Assembly (NCBI RefSeq): GCF_000423705.1 | Contig: NZ_KE384083.1 | Coordinates: forward strand, 810,462 to 874,461 | Source: Stappia stellulata DSM 5886 | GTDB lineage: Bacteria; Pseudomonadota; Alphaproteobacteria; Rhizobiales; Stappiaceae | Direction of reading: 5' to 3' | Length of the DNA stretch: 64,000 nucleotides | In this document: positions 25,441-33,687 of the stretch, in pieces | Numbering within the stretch: position 1 is the first letter of the stretch | Layout of the letters: each line of letters begins with the position of its first letter | Translations under genes and position numbers: made by a program | The notes under the pieces: generated by a model | The model's input: only the letters and a program-made list of their open reading frames with translations | What the model was told of the DNA's origin: nothing | Databases searched by the model: none

Positions 25441-26058
25441 TCAGGAGCCGGCGTCGATCAAGCGGCGCAGCTTGGCCATCGCATTTTCATGCGCCTCGCC
25501 ATAGGCGATGGTTCCAACGAAGCGGTTGTCTGCATCCATCAAGAAGACGGAGGCCGAATGGTCCATGGTGTAGTCGCCGTCATCGAGCTCCACCCGCTTT
25601 GCATAGACGCGGTAGGCCTTGACGATTTCGTCGACCTGCTCGCGCGAACCGGTGAGCGGATGAATGCGCTCGTCGAAGGCGGCCACATAGTCGCGCATGA
25701 CCTCCGGCGTGTCGCGTTCGGGATCGACGGAGATGAAGGCGAAGTCGATCTTGTCGGCATCCGCGCCCAGTTCCTCGATCCACCCTTGCGCTTCGGCAAG
25801 CGTGGTCGGGCAGACGTCCGGGCAGAAGGTGAAGCCGAAGAAGAACGCATTCGGCGTTCCCTTGAAATCCGCTTCCGTCACCGTCTTGCCCGCAGCCGCA
25901 TCGGTCATGGTGAAGGGACCGCCAATGCTGGCGACGGGGGAAAACGATCCCCCGCCTCCCGCTTCGCGGTAGTGGTTGACCGTCACGAAGGCGACGGCGG
26001 CGATGACCAGGACGACAGCCGCCCAGGCCCCGTAGCGAAGCATTTTCAATCCAGACAT
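25441..26058 (-). CDS. SCO1/SenC copper chaperone
   Basis: A 205-residue thioredoxin-fold protein anchored by one N-terminal helix (about 10-27). The copper-binding CPDVC motif is at residues 79-83 and the conserved His is in YTMDHSAS, as in Sco proteins that deliver copper to the CuA site of cytochrome c oxidase. The domain faces the periplasm. It is 7 bp downstream of a PCuAC chaperone, and the two families are known to work together. A 51-aa membrane protein gene follows directly. Confidence 0.94.
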   Translation of the reverse strand: MSGLKMLRYGAWAAVVLVIAAVAFVTVNHYREAGGGGSFSPVASIGGPFTMTDAAAGKTVTEADFKGTPNAFFFGFTFCPDVCPTTLAEAQGWIEELGADADKIDFAFISVDPERDTPEVMRDYVAAFDERIHPLTGSREQVDEIVKAYRVYAKRVELDDGDYTMDHSASVFLMDADNRFVGTIAYGEAHENAMAKLRRLIDAGS

Positions 26059-26065
26059 ACCGTCC

Positions 26066-26599
26066 TCAGTTCTTGGGCTGACCGTGTTTCATGCCACCGT
26101 TCATCTTGCCGTGGCCGGGCTTCATGCCCATGCCCTTGGCACCGATCTTCTCGACGGTAAACGACACGTCGACCGCGCCCGCCTTCTCGAAGGTCAGGGT
26201 GACCGGAACCGTTTCGCCCTCGACGAGCGGCGCATTCAGGCCAAGAAACATCACATGGTAGCTGCCGGGCTTCAGTTCCAGCGTTCCGCCGGCGGGAACG
26301 GGAATGCCGTCGGCCATCTCACGCATCTTCATCACGCCGTCGATCACCGCCATCTCGTGCAGTTCCGTCTTGTCGGACACATTGGCGGTGGCCGATACCA
26401 GCCGGTCATCCTCCCCGGCATTGACGATGGTGACGAAGCCGCCACCGGCAACGGCACGCGGCGGCGTGGCGCGGGTCCAGGCGCCGGAGAGCGTCAGATC
26501 GCCATGGACGACCTCTTCGGCCACGGCCGGCATCGATACGGTCGCAAGGGACGCGGTCGCAAGGGCGGCCGCAACGACAAGGGTCTTGAAAAACGTCAT
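26066..26599 (-). CDS. PCu(A)C periplasmic copper chaperone
   Basis: A 177-residue exported protein: signal peptide about residues 1-27 (ending PAVA), then the PCuAC domain. The copper ligands H81, M92, H115 and M117 give the family pattern with one extra residue in the second spacing. A Met/His-rich tail (GMGMKPGHGKMNGGMKHG) may add copper sites. PCuAC proteins pass copper to cytochrome oxidase, often with Sco. The gene sits 7 bp before SCO1. The start at 26599 is set by the signal peptide; the frame stays open far upstream, without meaning. Confidence 0.93.
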   Translation of the reverse strand: MTFFKTLVVAAALATASLATVSMPAVAEEVVHGDLTLSGAWTRATPPRAVAGGGFVTIVNAGEDDRLVSATANVSDKTELHEMAVIDGVMKMREMADGIPVPAGGTLELKPGSYHVMFLGLNAPLVEGETVPVTLTFEKAGAVDVSFTVEKIGAKGMGMKPGHGKMNGGMKHGQPKN

Positions 26600-26726
26600 G
26601 TTCAGTCCATTCCGGAAACGTCGGCCTACGAACGGCGAACTCGCCGTGGCGCAGCCGAAATCATTCTGAGACGGCCGGAGGGCATCCGGCCCACGCAACG
26701 AGGGGCTGGCCGATGCGGGCGTCGCG

Positions 26727-27134
26727 TCAGCCGGCCACGAGACGCGGGCGGGGCGGACCTCGAATGGCACCGAGCGCGCCAAACCGTTCGGAATGAAGCG
26801 CCCGCCGCGATGGCTGGCGCGTGGCACAGGAGCGCGCTTGCGGCCGCTGCGGGGTCCAGGCGGCGGGCGCAAGGCCGCGCAGCCCGTGACAGGCGGCCGC
26901 ATGCGGGCAGGCCGGGCCGCAGGTGCACAAGCCGGCGTCGTGTCCGCCCGGCGCGGATTGGGTGTCGCCGGATGTTACGGCTGTGTTCAGGCAGATGATC
27001 TGGAGACCGGGGTCGGCCTGTGCACGGGCGGCGGCGAGAACCGGTCCGGCCACACCCTGAAGCACAAGCGCCAGGATTGCGAGCACCGCCAAGGGCAGTG
27101 CCTCGCGTCGCAGGCTCTTGAGAAATGTGCTCAT
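26727..27134 (-). CDS. DUF2946-like small protein
   Basis: A 135-residue protein with a basic N-terminus, one hydrophobic helix (about 14-35) and a region with several Cys and His (LCTCGPACPHAAACHG near residue 70). This arrangement resembles DUF2946 proteins, which are often found beside copper or cobalt handling genes. The C-terminal 50 residues are rich in Arg, Pro and Ala and less convincing, so the true end might reflect a frameshift or divergence. It is 78 bp after the MFS gene and 127 bp before the PCuAC gene. Confidence 0.5.
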   Translation of the reverse strand: MSTFLKSLRREALPLAVLAILALVLQGVAGPVLAAARAQADPGLQIICLNTAVTSGDTQSAPGGHDAGLCTCGPACPHAAACHGLRGLAPAAWTPQRPQARSCATRQPSRRALHSERFGALGAIRGPPRPRLVAG

Positions 27135-27212
27135 CCCGATCATCGGCGCGACAATGCCGCAATCGCTCCTGCGCGTCGAGCGCTCAATTGCCGCAGCCGC
27201 CGCAGCTGCGCA

Positions 27213-28580
27213 TCATCCGGTCTTCAGCGGACCGGCCTCCGGCTCGTCCTCATTCGAGGCGTCCGGGAAGAACTCTTCCACCACGTGCTCCTCAACATTT
27301 TCCGTCTCATGCTCGTAGGCCGGAAACTCTTCCGGCGGGATCACCAGCGAATCGTCGAGATCAAGCGGCTCGGGCGTGATGACCGAACCGACCTGCGCCG
27401 TGGACGCGTAATCGTAATCGGTCTTTTCCTCGGTGGAGAGCGAGGAGCGCTGGAACAGGCGCGACACGATGTATCCGCCCATGACGAGCTGGACCAGCGC
27501 GACCTGGAGGAACAGGCCCGACGGGCCGACGCGCGCCATCACCAGCGAGGCGCAGAGCGGACCGACCGCCGAACCGATGCCGAAGGCGAGCGTCAGGCCG
27601 GATGAGGTTTCCACGTATTCATCGGCCTCCGCGTAGTCATAACCATGCGAGGCGGCGATGGCATAGGCGGGCTGGGTGGCCACGCCGAGCATCAGCGCAA
27701 GCATCAGCGCCATGCCGAGGCCCGAGATCGTCAGCGTCGAGAAGATCAGACTGATGACCACCGCGGCCACCGCCAGTCCCAGCAACACATAACGGCGATC
27801 CATCCGGTCCGACAGGCGGCCGATCGGCCATTGCGAGAGAGCGCCGGCGCCGACGAGGGTGGCCGCGAAGAAGGCCGCATGGTCGGTCGAAAGGCCGATC
27901 TGGATGGCATAGAGCGGCGCCATCATCCACAGACCGCCCTGGGTGACACCGATCAGCAAAACGGCGACCAGCGCTGTCGGCGAGGTGCGATAAAGCTTGA
28001 CGGGGCGAAAGCGCACCACGGTGATCGGCGCGGGCTGGTTGGCCGTGGTCAGCGATACCGGGATGACGGCCAGACTCACCGCCACCGAGGCAACAGCGAA
28101 GGGCACGAAGGTGGAAATGTCCATCGCCGTGATCGACACCTGGCCGAGCGTCATCGCGGCATAGACCAGAACGATGTAGATCGACATGACCTTGCCGCGG
28201 TTTTCGTTGCTCGCCTGCTCGTTCAGCCAGCTTTCCACGATCATGTAGAAGCCGGCGAGGCAGAAGCCGGAAACGATGCGGATCACGCTCCAGGCAAACG
28301 GATCGACAAGGATCGGGTGCAGGATCGCGGCCGCCGACATCAAGGACACGAGCGCGGCGAAGGCGCGGATGTGACCGGCGCGCATGATGACATAGGGCGC
28401 GCCGACACAGCCGAGCACCAGTCCGACGAAGTAGCTGGAGGAAATCACACCGATGGCGACGTCCGAGAACGCGGCCTGAGACCCGGCGAGCGGCAGCAGC
28501 GTACTCTGCAGACCGTGTCCGACAATCAGCAGGGCAATCGACAGCAGCAACGCCGTCACGGGGGCCAGTGCTTGTGCCAT
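27213..28580 (-). CDS. Major facilitator superfamily transporter (YcaD-like)
   Basis: A 455-residue MFS protein with about 12 membrane helices over residues 1-390. It shows the MFS loop signature in its second half (GRLSDRMDRRYVLL) and the general look of YcaD-type exporters. The last 65 residues form an acidic, soluble tail (many Glu and Asp), which is unusual for the family and may be a regulatory or interaction tail. The ATG at 28580 begins in a typical first helix; the frame upstream is not protein-like. The substrate is unknown. It precedes the copper genes on the same strand. Confidence 0.85.
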   Translation of the reverse strand: MAQALAPVTALLLSIALLIVGHGLQSTLLPLAGSQAAFSDVAIGVISSSYFVGLVLGCVGAPYVIMRAGHIRAFAALVSLMSAAAILHPILVDPFAWSVIRIVSGFCLAGFYMIVESWLNEQASNENRGKVMSIYIVLVYAAMTLGQVSITAMDISTFVPFAVASVAVSLAVIPVSLTTANQPAPITVVRFRPVKLYRTSPTALVAVLLIGVTQGGLWMMAPLYAIQIGLSTDHAAFFAATLVGAGALSQWPIGRLSDRMDRRYVLLGLAVAAVVISLIFSTLTISGLGMALMLALMLGVATQPAYAIAASHGYDYAEADEYVETSSGLTLAFGIGSAVGPLCASLVMARVGPSGLFLQVALVQLVMGGYIVSRLFQRSSLSTEEKTDYDYASTAQVGSVITPEPLDLDDSLVIPPEEFPAYEHETENVEEHVVEEFFPDASNEDEPEAGPLKTG

Positions 28581-28724
28581 GGACACACTCCAACCGGGCG
28601 AAATGCAAGAGGGTACGAAGGATCGGAAAAGTCCGCCGCCAAACGAAAACGAACGCCGACTCACGCCGGCGCTCGCTACGGATTATCGACCCTCACAGAT
28701 CGTCTGTTGCCCTGTCAAGAACAG

Positions 28725-28743
28725 GCAACCGCATAGCGGTTGC
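28725..28743. repeat. Perfect 8-bp hairpin between dxs and the MFS gene
   Basis: GCAACCGC and GCGGTTGC pair over 8 bp around a 3-base ATA loop. A second imperfect stem (about 28706-28729) overlaps it. There is no T-run on either side, so it is not a normal intrinsic terminator. It lies in the 220-bp gap between the dxs stop and the MFS start, both minus strand, and may affect processing or binding of a regulator. Confidence 0.4.
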
Positions 28744-28800
28744 GGCGGGCACATGGCTTGCGACCTGAACGGTCAGGATTCGCGACTGCGCCGGCTTCAG

Positions 28801-30720
28801 TCAGGCCCGGCGAACGCCTGCTGCCCCATCTTGTCCGAGCGCCTGGAACACCGTCTTCATGATCCCCTCGGTGTCGAGACCGGCCTGGGCGTACATGCGC
28901 TCCGGCTTGTCGTGCTCGATGAACACGTCGGGCAGACACAGCGGGCGGACCTTCAGGCCCGCGTCGAGCGCACCCGATGCGGCGAGAAGCTGAAGCACAT
29001 GGCTGGCGAACCCGCCGACGGAGCCCTCCTCCACCAGCACAAGCACCTCGTGCTCGCGCGCAAGACGCAGGATGAGGTCCGTATCGAGCGGCTTGGCGAA
29101 CCGTGCATCGGCGACGGTCGTCGAGAGACCCGCGGCATCGAGTTCGTCGGCCGCCGAAAGGCACTCGCGCAACCGCCCGCCGAAGGACAGAAGCGCCACC
29201 TTCGTGCCTTCGCGCAGGATGCGCCCGCGACCGATCTCCAGCACCTTGCCGCGCTCGGGAAGCTCGATACCGATGCCCTCGCCGCGCGGATAGCGGAAGG
29301 ATAGCGGCCCCTCGTCATAAGCTGCCGCCGTCGCGACCATGTTGCGCAGCTCCGCCTCGTCGCCGGCGGCCATCACGACGAAGCCGGGCAGACAGGCAAG
29401 ATAGGCCGTGTCGAAACTGCCGGCGTGGGTCGGGCCGTCGGCGCCGACGAGACCGGCCCGGTCGATGGGGAAGCGCACCGGCAGCGACTGGATCGCGACA
29501 TCGTGGACAACCTGGTCGTAGCCGCGCTGCAGGAAGGTCGAATAGATCGCGCAAAACGGCTTGTAGCCCTCGGTCGCAAGCCCTGCGGAAAAGGTCACCG
29601 CATGCTGCTCGGCGATGCCGACGTCGAAGACCCGTTTGGGGAAGGCTTCGCCGAACAGATCGAGGCCGGTGCCATCGGGCATCGCGGCGGTGATCGCCAC
29701 CACCTTTTCATCCCGCTCTGCTTCCTGGATCAGGCTTTCGGCGAAAACCCGCGTATAGGACGGCGCATTGGCCTTGGGCTTCGCCTGCTTGCCGGTCACG
29801 ACGTCGAACTTGGCGACGCCGTGGTATTTGTCGGCGGAGTTTTCCGCCGGCGCATAGCCTTTGCCCTTGCGGGTCACCGCATGGATCAGGACCGGCCCCT
29901 GGTGGGTGTCGCGGACGTTCTTGAGCACCGGCAGAAGGTGGTCGAGGTTGTGGCCGTCCACGGGGCCGACATAATAGAAACCAAGCTCCTCGAACAGCGT
30001 TCCACCCGTCCAGAAGCCGCGCGCATACTCCTCGGCGCGCGCCGCCTTTTGCTGGAGCTGACGCGGCAGCACCTTGGCGAGCTGCTTGGCGGCGTCGCGC
30101 AGCGACAGATAGGTGCGCCCGGAGACCAGTCGCGCCAGATAGGCGCTCATGGCGCCGACGGGCGGGGCAATCGACATGTCGTTGTCGTTGAGAATGACGA
30201 TCATGCGCGAATGCTGGCCGCCGGCGTTGTTCATCGCCTCATAGGCCATGCCGGCGGACATCGCGCCATCGCCGATCACCGAGATGATGTTGTTACGTCC
30301 GCCACCGAGGTCGCGGGCAACGGCCATGCCGAGCCCTGCGGAAATCGAGGTGGAGGAATGCGCGGCACCGAAGGGGTCGTATTCGCTCTCCGAGCGCTTG
30401 GTGAAACCGGACAGGCCGTCGCCCTGGCGCAGGGTGCGGATGCGGTCGCGGCGCCCTGTGAGGATCTTGTGCGGATAGCACTGGTGCCCGACGTCCCAGA
30501 TCAGCCGGTCATCCGGCGTGTCGAAGACGTAATGCAGCGCCAGGGTCAGTTCCACCACGCCAAGACCGGCGCCGAGGTGCCCGCCGGTCACGGAGACCGC
30601 GTCGATCATTTCCGCGCGCAATTCGTCGGCGACCTGGCGCAGATCCTTTTCCGGCAAACGGCGGAGATCGGCCGGCGTGGAGACAGTGTCGAGAAGCGGC
30701 GTATCTGGGCGCTGGTACAC
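28801..30720 (-). CDS. dxs: 1-deoxy-D-xylulose-5-phosphate synthase
   Basis: Thiamine-diphosphate enzyme that condenses pyruvate and glyceraldehyde 3-phosphate, the first step of the MEP isoprenoid route, also feeding thiamine and pyridoxal synthesis. The thiamine-diphosphate region reads [22 protein letters not shown], the transketolase middle domain has the catalytic [12 protein letters not shown], and the last domain binds the partner. With the GTG start at 30720 it has 639 residues, the normal length. The frame extends upstream to 30882, so the start is not certain. In many Rhizobiales dxs follows xseB. Here it is about 7 kb away and reversed relative to it. Confidence 0.95.
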   Translation of the reverse strand: MYQRPDTPLLDTVSTPADLRRLPEKDLRQVADELRAEMIDAVSVTGGHLGAGLGVVELTLALHYVFDTPDDRLIWDVGHQCYPHKILTGRRDRIRTLRQGDGLSGFTKRSESEYDPFGAAHSSTSISAGLGMAVARDLGGGRNNIISVIGDGAMSAGMAYEAMNNAGGQHSRMIVILNDNDMSIAPPVGAMSAYLARLVSGRTYLSLRDAAKQLAKVLPRQLQQKAARAEEYARGFWTGGTLFEELGFYYVGPVDGHNLDHLLPVLKNVRDTHQGPVLIHAVTRKGKGYAPAENSADKYHGVAKFDVVTGKQAKPKANAPSYTRVFAESLIQEAERDEKVVAITAAMPDGTGLDLFGEAFPKRVFDVGIAEQHAVTFSAGLATEGYKPFCAIYSTFLQRGYDQVVHDVAIQSLPVRFPIDRAGLVGADGPTHAGSFDTAYLACLPGFVVMAAGDEAELRNMVATAAAYDEGPLSFRYPRGEGIGIELPERGKVLEIGRGRILREGTKVALLSFGGRLRECLSAADELDAAGLSTTVADARFAKPLDTDLILRLAREHEVLVLVEEGSVGGFASHVLQLLAASGALDAGLKVRPLCLPDVFIEHDKPERMYAQAGLDTEGIMKTVFQALGQDGAAGVRRA

Positions 30721-30914
30721 GAATGTGATCCCAAGTGTTGTGGCGCGCCGGAAGGTCCGGCTGGCGCGGTGCATACCACCAACATCACATAGGGTGCAAA
30801 TCGGTCCGGGACAAAGCGGATTGTGGATATTCGGTTGCGTTCGCGTTGCAGGCCGGCCCGGGCCGCATCGTGAAAACACCAATGAAAACGAGGTGCCCCG
30901 GATATAAATTCGAC

Positions 30915-31033
30915 CACCTCACCCAATTAGGTGATGCAAAGAGGGGCAAAAACTACTAAACAGAGGTTGTGGTCGATGGGGCCACGTGCACAGTGATCGA
31001 CTTGAGGCCGAGCTTTCGCTCGGCCTTTTTTTT
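30915..31033 (+). ncRNA. Candidate small RNA antisense-oriented between dxs and ribB
   Basis: A plus-strand segment after a strong -10-like TATAAA (30903-30908), with no good -35 seen, ending in an intrinsic terminator. It can fold into a 5-bp hairpin (CACCT / AGGTG), a longer stem (GGTCGAT with ATCGACT around 30971-31002) and the terminator stem. No plus-strand gene lies upstream, so a stand-alone RNA of about 120 nt is the simplest explanation. The family and the 5' end are not known. Confidence 0.4.
31005..31033 (+). terminator. Intrinsic terminator (8-bp stem, eight T)
   Basis: AGGCCGAG and CTCGGCCT pair over 8 bp with a 6-base loop, followed by a run of eight T (31026-31033). It points along the plus strand, opposite to the flanking genes. 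On the minus strand the same hairpin lacks a T-run after it, so it is not the ribB terminator. Confidence 0.88.
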
Positions 31034-31043
31034 GAACAGCCGT

Positions 31044-32363
31044 TCAAATCTCACGGATTTCCGTGCCCTCGATCGCGATCCCGAAACCTTCAAGACCGAC
31101 GTAGTGGCGCTGGCGCGACGCCAGCAGGGTGATCGAGTTCACACCGAGGTCCTTGAGGATCTGTGCGCCCAGTCCGATCTCGCGCCACTGCTCCTCGCGC
31201 GCCTGCGCCGACTGATGCTCCTCGAGTTCCGCCGCCGCCAGATCGGTGCGGGCGCGACGCGCCTGGCGGGCGACGCCGACGGATCCCTCGCGCAGATAGA
31301 CAACGACACCGCGCCCGCGCCCCGCGAAGTCGCGCATGACATCATCCATCATCCGCGTTTCGCCAAACACATCGTCGAGCACGGATTCCAGTTGCAGGCG
31401 CACCGGCACGTTGCGCCCGTCGAGAATGTCGCCATAGACGACGGCCACGTGATGCATGGGATCGTAAGGCGTCGAGTAGGTCACCGCATAGGCCGGGCCG
31501 GCGACCGTTTCCACCGGCTGTTCGCTGACGCGTTCCACCAGCCGCTCCATGCGCTGGCGCCAGGCGATGAGATCGGCGACGGAAACCATCTTGAGGCCGT
31601 GTTCGGTGGCGAAATCGGCTACTTCGGCGCCGCGCTTCACCGTTCCGTCGTCATTGACCAGTTCGGAAATCACGCCGACTTCGGGCTGCCCGGCAAGCCG
31701 GCACAGGTCCACCGCCGCTTCCGTATGTCCCGAGCGCATCAGCACGCCACCCTCGCGCGCCACCAGCGGAAAGACATGGCCCGGCCGCGCGAAATCCGCC
31801 GCCCCGGCATTGGAATTGGCCAGCGCGCGCACGGTCGAACAGCGCTCTTCCGCCGAAATGCCGGTGGTCAGGCCGTGGCGATAATCGACGGAAATCGTGA
31901 AGGCCGTAGACAATGGCGCATCATTGTCGGCCACCATCGGGTCGAGCCGCAGCCGGCGGGCGGTCTCACGCGTCATCGGCGCGCAAACGATGCCGGAGGT
32001 GTGGCGCACCATGAAAGCCATTTGTTCGGAAGAGACAAGCGAGGCCGCGACGATCAGGTCGCCCTCGTTCTCGCGGTCGTCATCGTCGGTCACGACAAGC
32101 ATCTCGCCGCGCTCAAACGCGCGGATGGCCTCCGCGACACGTTGCTGGGACAGATCCAAAGCCACAGGTCCTTTCAGGCCGAGAAGATCGTTCGGGGTTA
32201 CAGCGCCGCCGGTGGCGGCGGCGATGCGTTCGGCACTGTCGCGCGAAACCCAGACGCCCGGATCATTGCACAATGCCGTCACCGCGGCCGGCGACAGGCC
32301 GGCGCGGCGCGCAAAGGCGGATCGGGTTTCCTTGGTCTGGGCAAGCCATTCGTCGAGACGCAT
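31044..32363 (-). CDS. ribB: 3,4-dihydroxy-2-butanone 4-phosphate synthase with N-terminal HTH and degenerate GCH-II domain (RibB-RibX type)
   Basis: A 439-residue three-part protein. Residues 1-62 resemble a Cro/C1-type helix-turn-helix (FARRAGLSPAAVTALCNDP). Residues 70-270 are the RibB domain with DRENEGD (96-102), RPGHVFPL (193-200) and HTE (213-215), all active-site parts, so it should make the four-carbon riboflavin precursor from ribulose 5-phosphate. Residues 290-439 align with GTP cyclohydrolase II but lack the three zinc cysteines; the stretch at 322-341 has none. That part is therefore like the RibX domains of RibBX proteins and probably not a cyclohydrolase. The gene follows aroC by 80 bp. 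No FMN riboswitch is seen. Confidence 0.9.
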   Translation of the reverse strand: MRLDEWLAQTKETRSAFARRAGLSPAAVTALCNDPGVWVSRDSAERIAAATGGAVTPNDLLGLKGPVALDLSQQRVAEAIRAFERGEMLVVTDDDDRENEGDLIVAASLVSSEQMAFMVRHTSGIVCAPMTRETARRLRLDPMVADNDAPLSTAFTISVDYRHGLTTGISAEERCSTVRALANSNAGAADFARPGHVFPLVAREGGVLMRSGHTEAAVDLCRLAGQPEVGVISELVNDDGTVKRGAEVADFATEHGLKMVSVADLIAWRQRMERLVERVSEQPVETVAGPAYAVTYSTPYDPMHHVAVVYGDILDGRNVPVRLQLESVLDDVFGETRMMDDVMRDFAGRGRGVVVYLREGSVGVARQARRARTDLAAAELEEHQSAQAREEQWREIGLGAQILKDLGVNSITLLASRQRHYVGLEGFGIAIEGTEIREI

Positions 32364-32443
32364 GGCGACACCCTAGTCCAGAAGAAATTCAGTGACAATG
32401 AAAAGATGCGGAAAATTCAGCAACACTGAAAACCGCGTCAAGC

Positions 32444-33529
32444 CTACCCCACCTGCCCGCGATGGCGCAGCAGGTGATCGGCCAATACGCAGGCGAGCAT
32501 CGCCTCGCCCACGGGAACGGCCCGAATGCCGACACAGGGGTCGTGACGCCCCTTGGTGCGCACATCGATCTCCTCGCCGCCGCGCGTCACCGAGCGGCGC
32601 GGCGTCAGGATCGAAGAGGTCGGCTTGACCGCGAAGCGCGCGACCACCGGCTCGCCGGAGGAAATGCCGCCGAGCACGCCCCCTGCGTTGTTCGACAGGA
32701 ACCTGGGCATTGCGTCTTCGCCAAGCCGCATCTCGTCGGCATTGGCCTCGCCGGTCAGTTCCGCCGCCTCGAAGCCGTTGCCGATCTCCACGCCCTTGAC
32801 CGCATTGATCGACATCAGCGCACTGGCAATGTCCTGGTCGAGCTTGCCGTAGAGCGGCGCACCAAGCCCGGCCGGCACGCCGTCGGCAACCACTTCGATC
32901 ACCGCCCCCACGGAAGACCCCTCCTTGCGGATGGCATCGAGATAGTCGGACCAGCGCGCGGCCGTCGTCGGATCCGGGCAGAAGAAGGGATTGTTGCCGA
33001 TTTCGTCCCAGTCCCAGCGCGAGCGGTCAACCTTGTGCGGGCCGATCTGCACCAGCGCGCCGCGCACCCGCATGCCGGAGATCACCTTGCGCGCCACCGC
33101 GCCGGCCGCAACCCGTGCCGCCGTTTCGCGCGCCGAGGACCGCCCGCCGCCGCGGTAATCGCGAATGCCGTATTTGGCATCATAGGTATAGTCGGCATGG
33201 CCCGGACGATAGCTTTCCTTGATCTCGCCGTAGTCCTTGGAGCGCTGGTCGGTGTTCTCGATCATCAGGGAGATCGGCGTGCCTGTGGTCAGCGTCCTGC
33301 CGTCCTCGCCGGCCATGACCCCCGAAAGGATCTTCACCGCATCGGCTTCCTTGCGCTGGGTGGTGAAGCGGGATTGCCCGGGTTTGCGACGGTCGAGAAA
33401 CGCCTGGATTTCGGCTTCGCTTATCTCGAGGCGCGGCGGACATCCGTCGATCACGCAGCCGAGCGCCGGCCCGTGGCTCTCTCCCCAGGTCGTGACGCGG
33501 AAAAGATGGCCGAAGGTGTTGTGCGACAT
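32444..33529 (-). CDS. aroC: Chorismate synthase
   Basis: Last common step of aromatic amino acid synthesis: 5-enolpyruvylshikimate 3-phosphate to chorismate, needing reduced FMN. The 361-residue product has the normal length and all signatures: [12 protein letters not shown] near the start, the Arg-rich [31 protein letters not shown], and the tail with [17 protein letters not shown]. It lies upstream of ribB on the same strand, an arrangement that would link FMN precursor supply with an FMN-dependent enzyme. The next gene, DUF3095, is 158 bp away. Confidence 0.97.
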   Translation of the reverse strand: MSHNTFGHLFRVTTWGESHGPALGCVIDGCPPRLEISEAEIQAFLDRRKPGQSRFTTQRKEADAVKILSGVMAGEDGRTLTTGTPISLMIENTDQRSKDYGEIKESYRPGHADYTYDAKYGIRDYRGGGRSSARETAARVAAGAVARKVISGMRVRGALVQIGPHKVDRSRWDWDEIGNNPFFCPDPTTAARWSDYLDAIRKEGSSVGAVIEVVADGVPAGLGAPLYGKLDQDIASALMSINAVKGVEIGNGFEAAELTGEANADEMRLGEDAMPRFLSNNAGGVLGGISSGEPVVARFAVKPTSSILTPRRSVTRGGEEIDVRTKGRHDPCVGIRAVPVGEAMLACVLADHLLRHRGQVG

Positions 33530-33687
33530 GGGAACTCGATCCGGACGGGCGATGACTGGAAGTGCGGGGACCGCCCCCGCAGGCGCCCCCGTTCTAGAGG
33601 GGGAAGACGACGAGGGAAACCGGAAAGTCGTTCACCGGCTCCATCGCCCGGCGCGCAAGCCGCCCGTCCTGTCGTTCACGCAACCGG

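Larger units (their letters stand above)
30721..31043. other. Gap between dxs and ribB with candidate sRNA
   Basis: A 323-bp region between the dxs start and the ribB stop, both minus strand. It should hold the dxs promoter. On the plus strand it holds a candidate small RNA and a strong terminator, listed separately. No protein frame is convincing. Confidence 0.6.

Noticed and set aside
31034-31043. A minus-strand terminator for ribB
   Set aside because: The inverted repeat near 31034-31051 is followed by A, not T, on the minus strand, so no intrinsic terminator can be claimed for ribB.
32364-32443. FMN riboswitch before ribB
   Set aside because: The gap to aroC is only 80 bp and I see none of the conserved RFN stems or sequence blocks.
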